64,000 nt of DNA, from the NCBI RefSeq assembly GCF_003627955.1, contig NZ_RBWS01000027.1, positions 35,594 to 99,593 of the forward strand, given 5' to 3'. Positions 63,926 to 64,000 of this stretch are shown here, one piece after another; positions within the stretch are counted from its first letter, which is position 1; the number at the start of each line of letters is the position of its first letter. Made by a program: the position numbers and the translations under genes. The notes beneath the pieces are model-generated. The model saw nothing but the letters and a program-made list of their open reading frames with translations. It was not told where the DNA came from and ran no database searches. The stretch is from Sphingobacterium puteale. Its GTDB lineage: Bacteria; Bacteroidota; Bacteroidia; Sphingobacteriales; Sphingobacteriaceae.

Positions 63926-64000
63926 ATTTTATGAACGCTTTATAATTCCGAGGTTTGCTTAATGAGTTCAAAGGAAAAAAGAGATCAGATGCTGTCGATG

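Overview
The window looks like a chromosomal segment of a member of the Bacteroidota, most likely a Sphingobacterium/Pedobacter-type Sphingobacteriaceae. The evidence is two SusC/SusD pairs, an ECF sigma/FecR pair feeding one of them, GldK- and GldN-like proteins of the type IX secretion/gliding family, and repeated matches to the Bacteroidota promoter form (TTTG, about 20 bases, TAnnTTTG). Shine-Dalgarno sites are almost absent and DNA is AT-rich in the sugar genes. The species cannot be fixed from the sequence alone.

Positions 1-44900 are a large surface-polysaccharide (capsule/O-antigen type, Wzx/Wzy) region, nearly all on the plus strand. 1-6003 is the end of a first glycosyltransferase operon with its own Wzy-like polymerase and a beta-helix (pectate-lyase-like) exported protein. 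6265-11205 holds an initiating sugar-1-phosphate transferase, a DnaQ-like exonuclease, a frameshifted UDP-GlcNAc 2-epimerase, two tandem cytidylyltransferase-like genes and mannose-1-phosphate guanylyltransferase. After two tandem small membrane proteins, a well-supported promoter starts the main operon (13038-31737). It contains a winged-helix regulator, wecB, wecC (UDP-ManNAcA synthesis), Wzx, a pyruvyltransferase, a second Wzy, several GT4 glycosyltransferases, an acyltransferase with an internal stop, a DUF4838 protein, a bi-domain oxidoreductase, a heparinase II/III-like protein, an SDR reductase, a second initiating transferase and a WxcM-like cupin. A convergent nucleotidyltransferase closes it. 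Export and control follow (Wza, Wzc tyrosine kinase with a (GY)6 tail), then an outer-membrane barrel, GldK, GldN, GlmS, a sugar nucleotidyltransferase and a WbpM/CapD-type dehydratase. GlmS, WecB/WecC, ManC and WbpM with the SDR supply activated sugars; the two WecA/WbpL-like proteins load the lipid carrier; the GTs extend; Wzx and Wzy flip and polymerise; Wza and Wzc export.

Positions 44900-46950 are gene-poor. They hold a small possible ORF, two strong hairpins, a minus-strand helix-turn-helix protein, and a divergent promoter that points straight into a long structured element which may be a non-coding RNA. Several further inverted repeats follow, ending in a structured leader.

Positions 46957-61020 hold two nutrient-uptake loci with visibly higher GC: a TlpA-like thioredoxin + SusC + SusD, and ECF sigma + FecR + SusC (with STN domain) + SusD + two endonuclease/exonuclease/phosphatase-fold proteins. 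One of those two has lost most of its catalytic residues. An approximately 148-bp direct repeat carrying relics of a SusD tail and of a small secreted-protein gene flanks the second locus. The right end has that small secreted protein, a 21-bp minisatellite of about 39 copies, decayed gene fragments, one unknown secreted protein and a truncated DUF4143-type gene.
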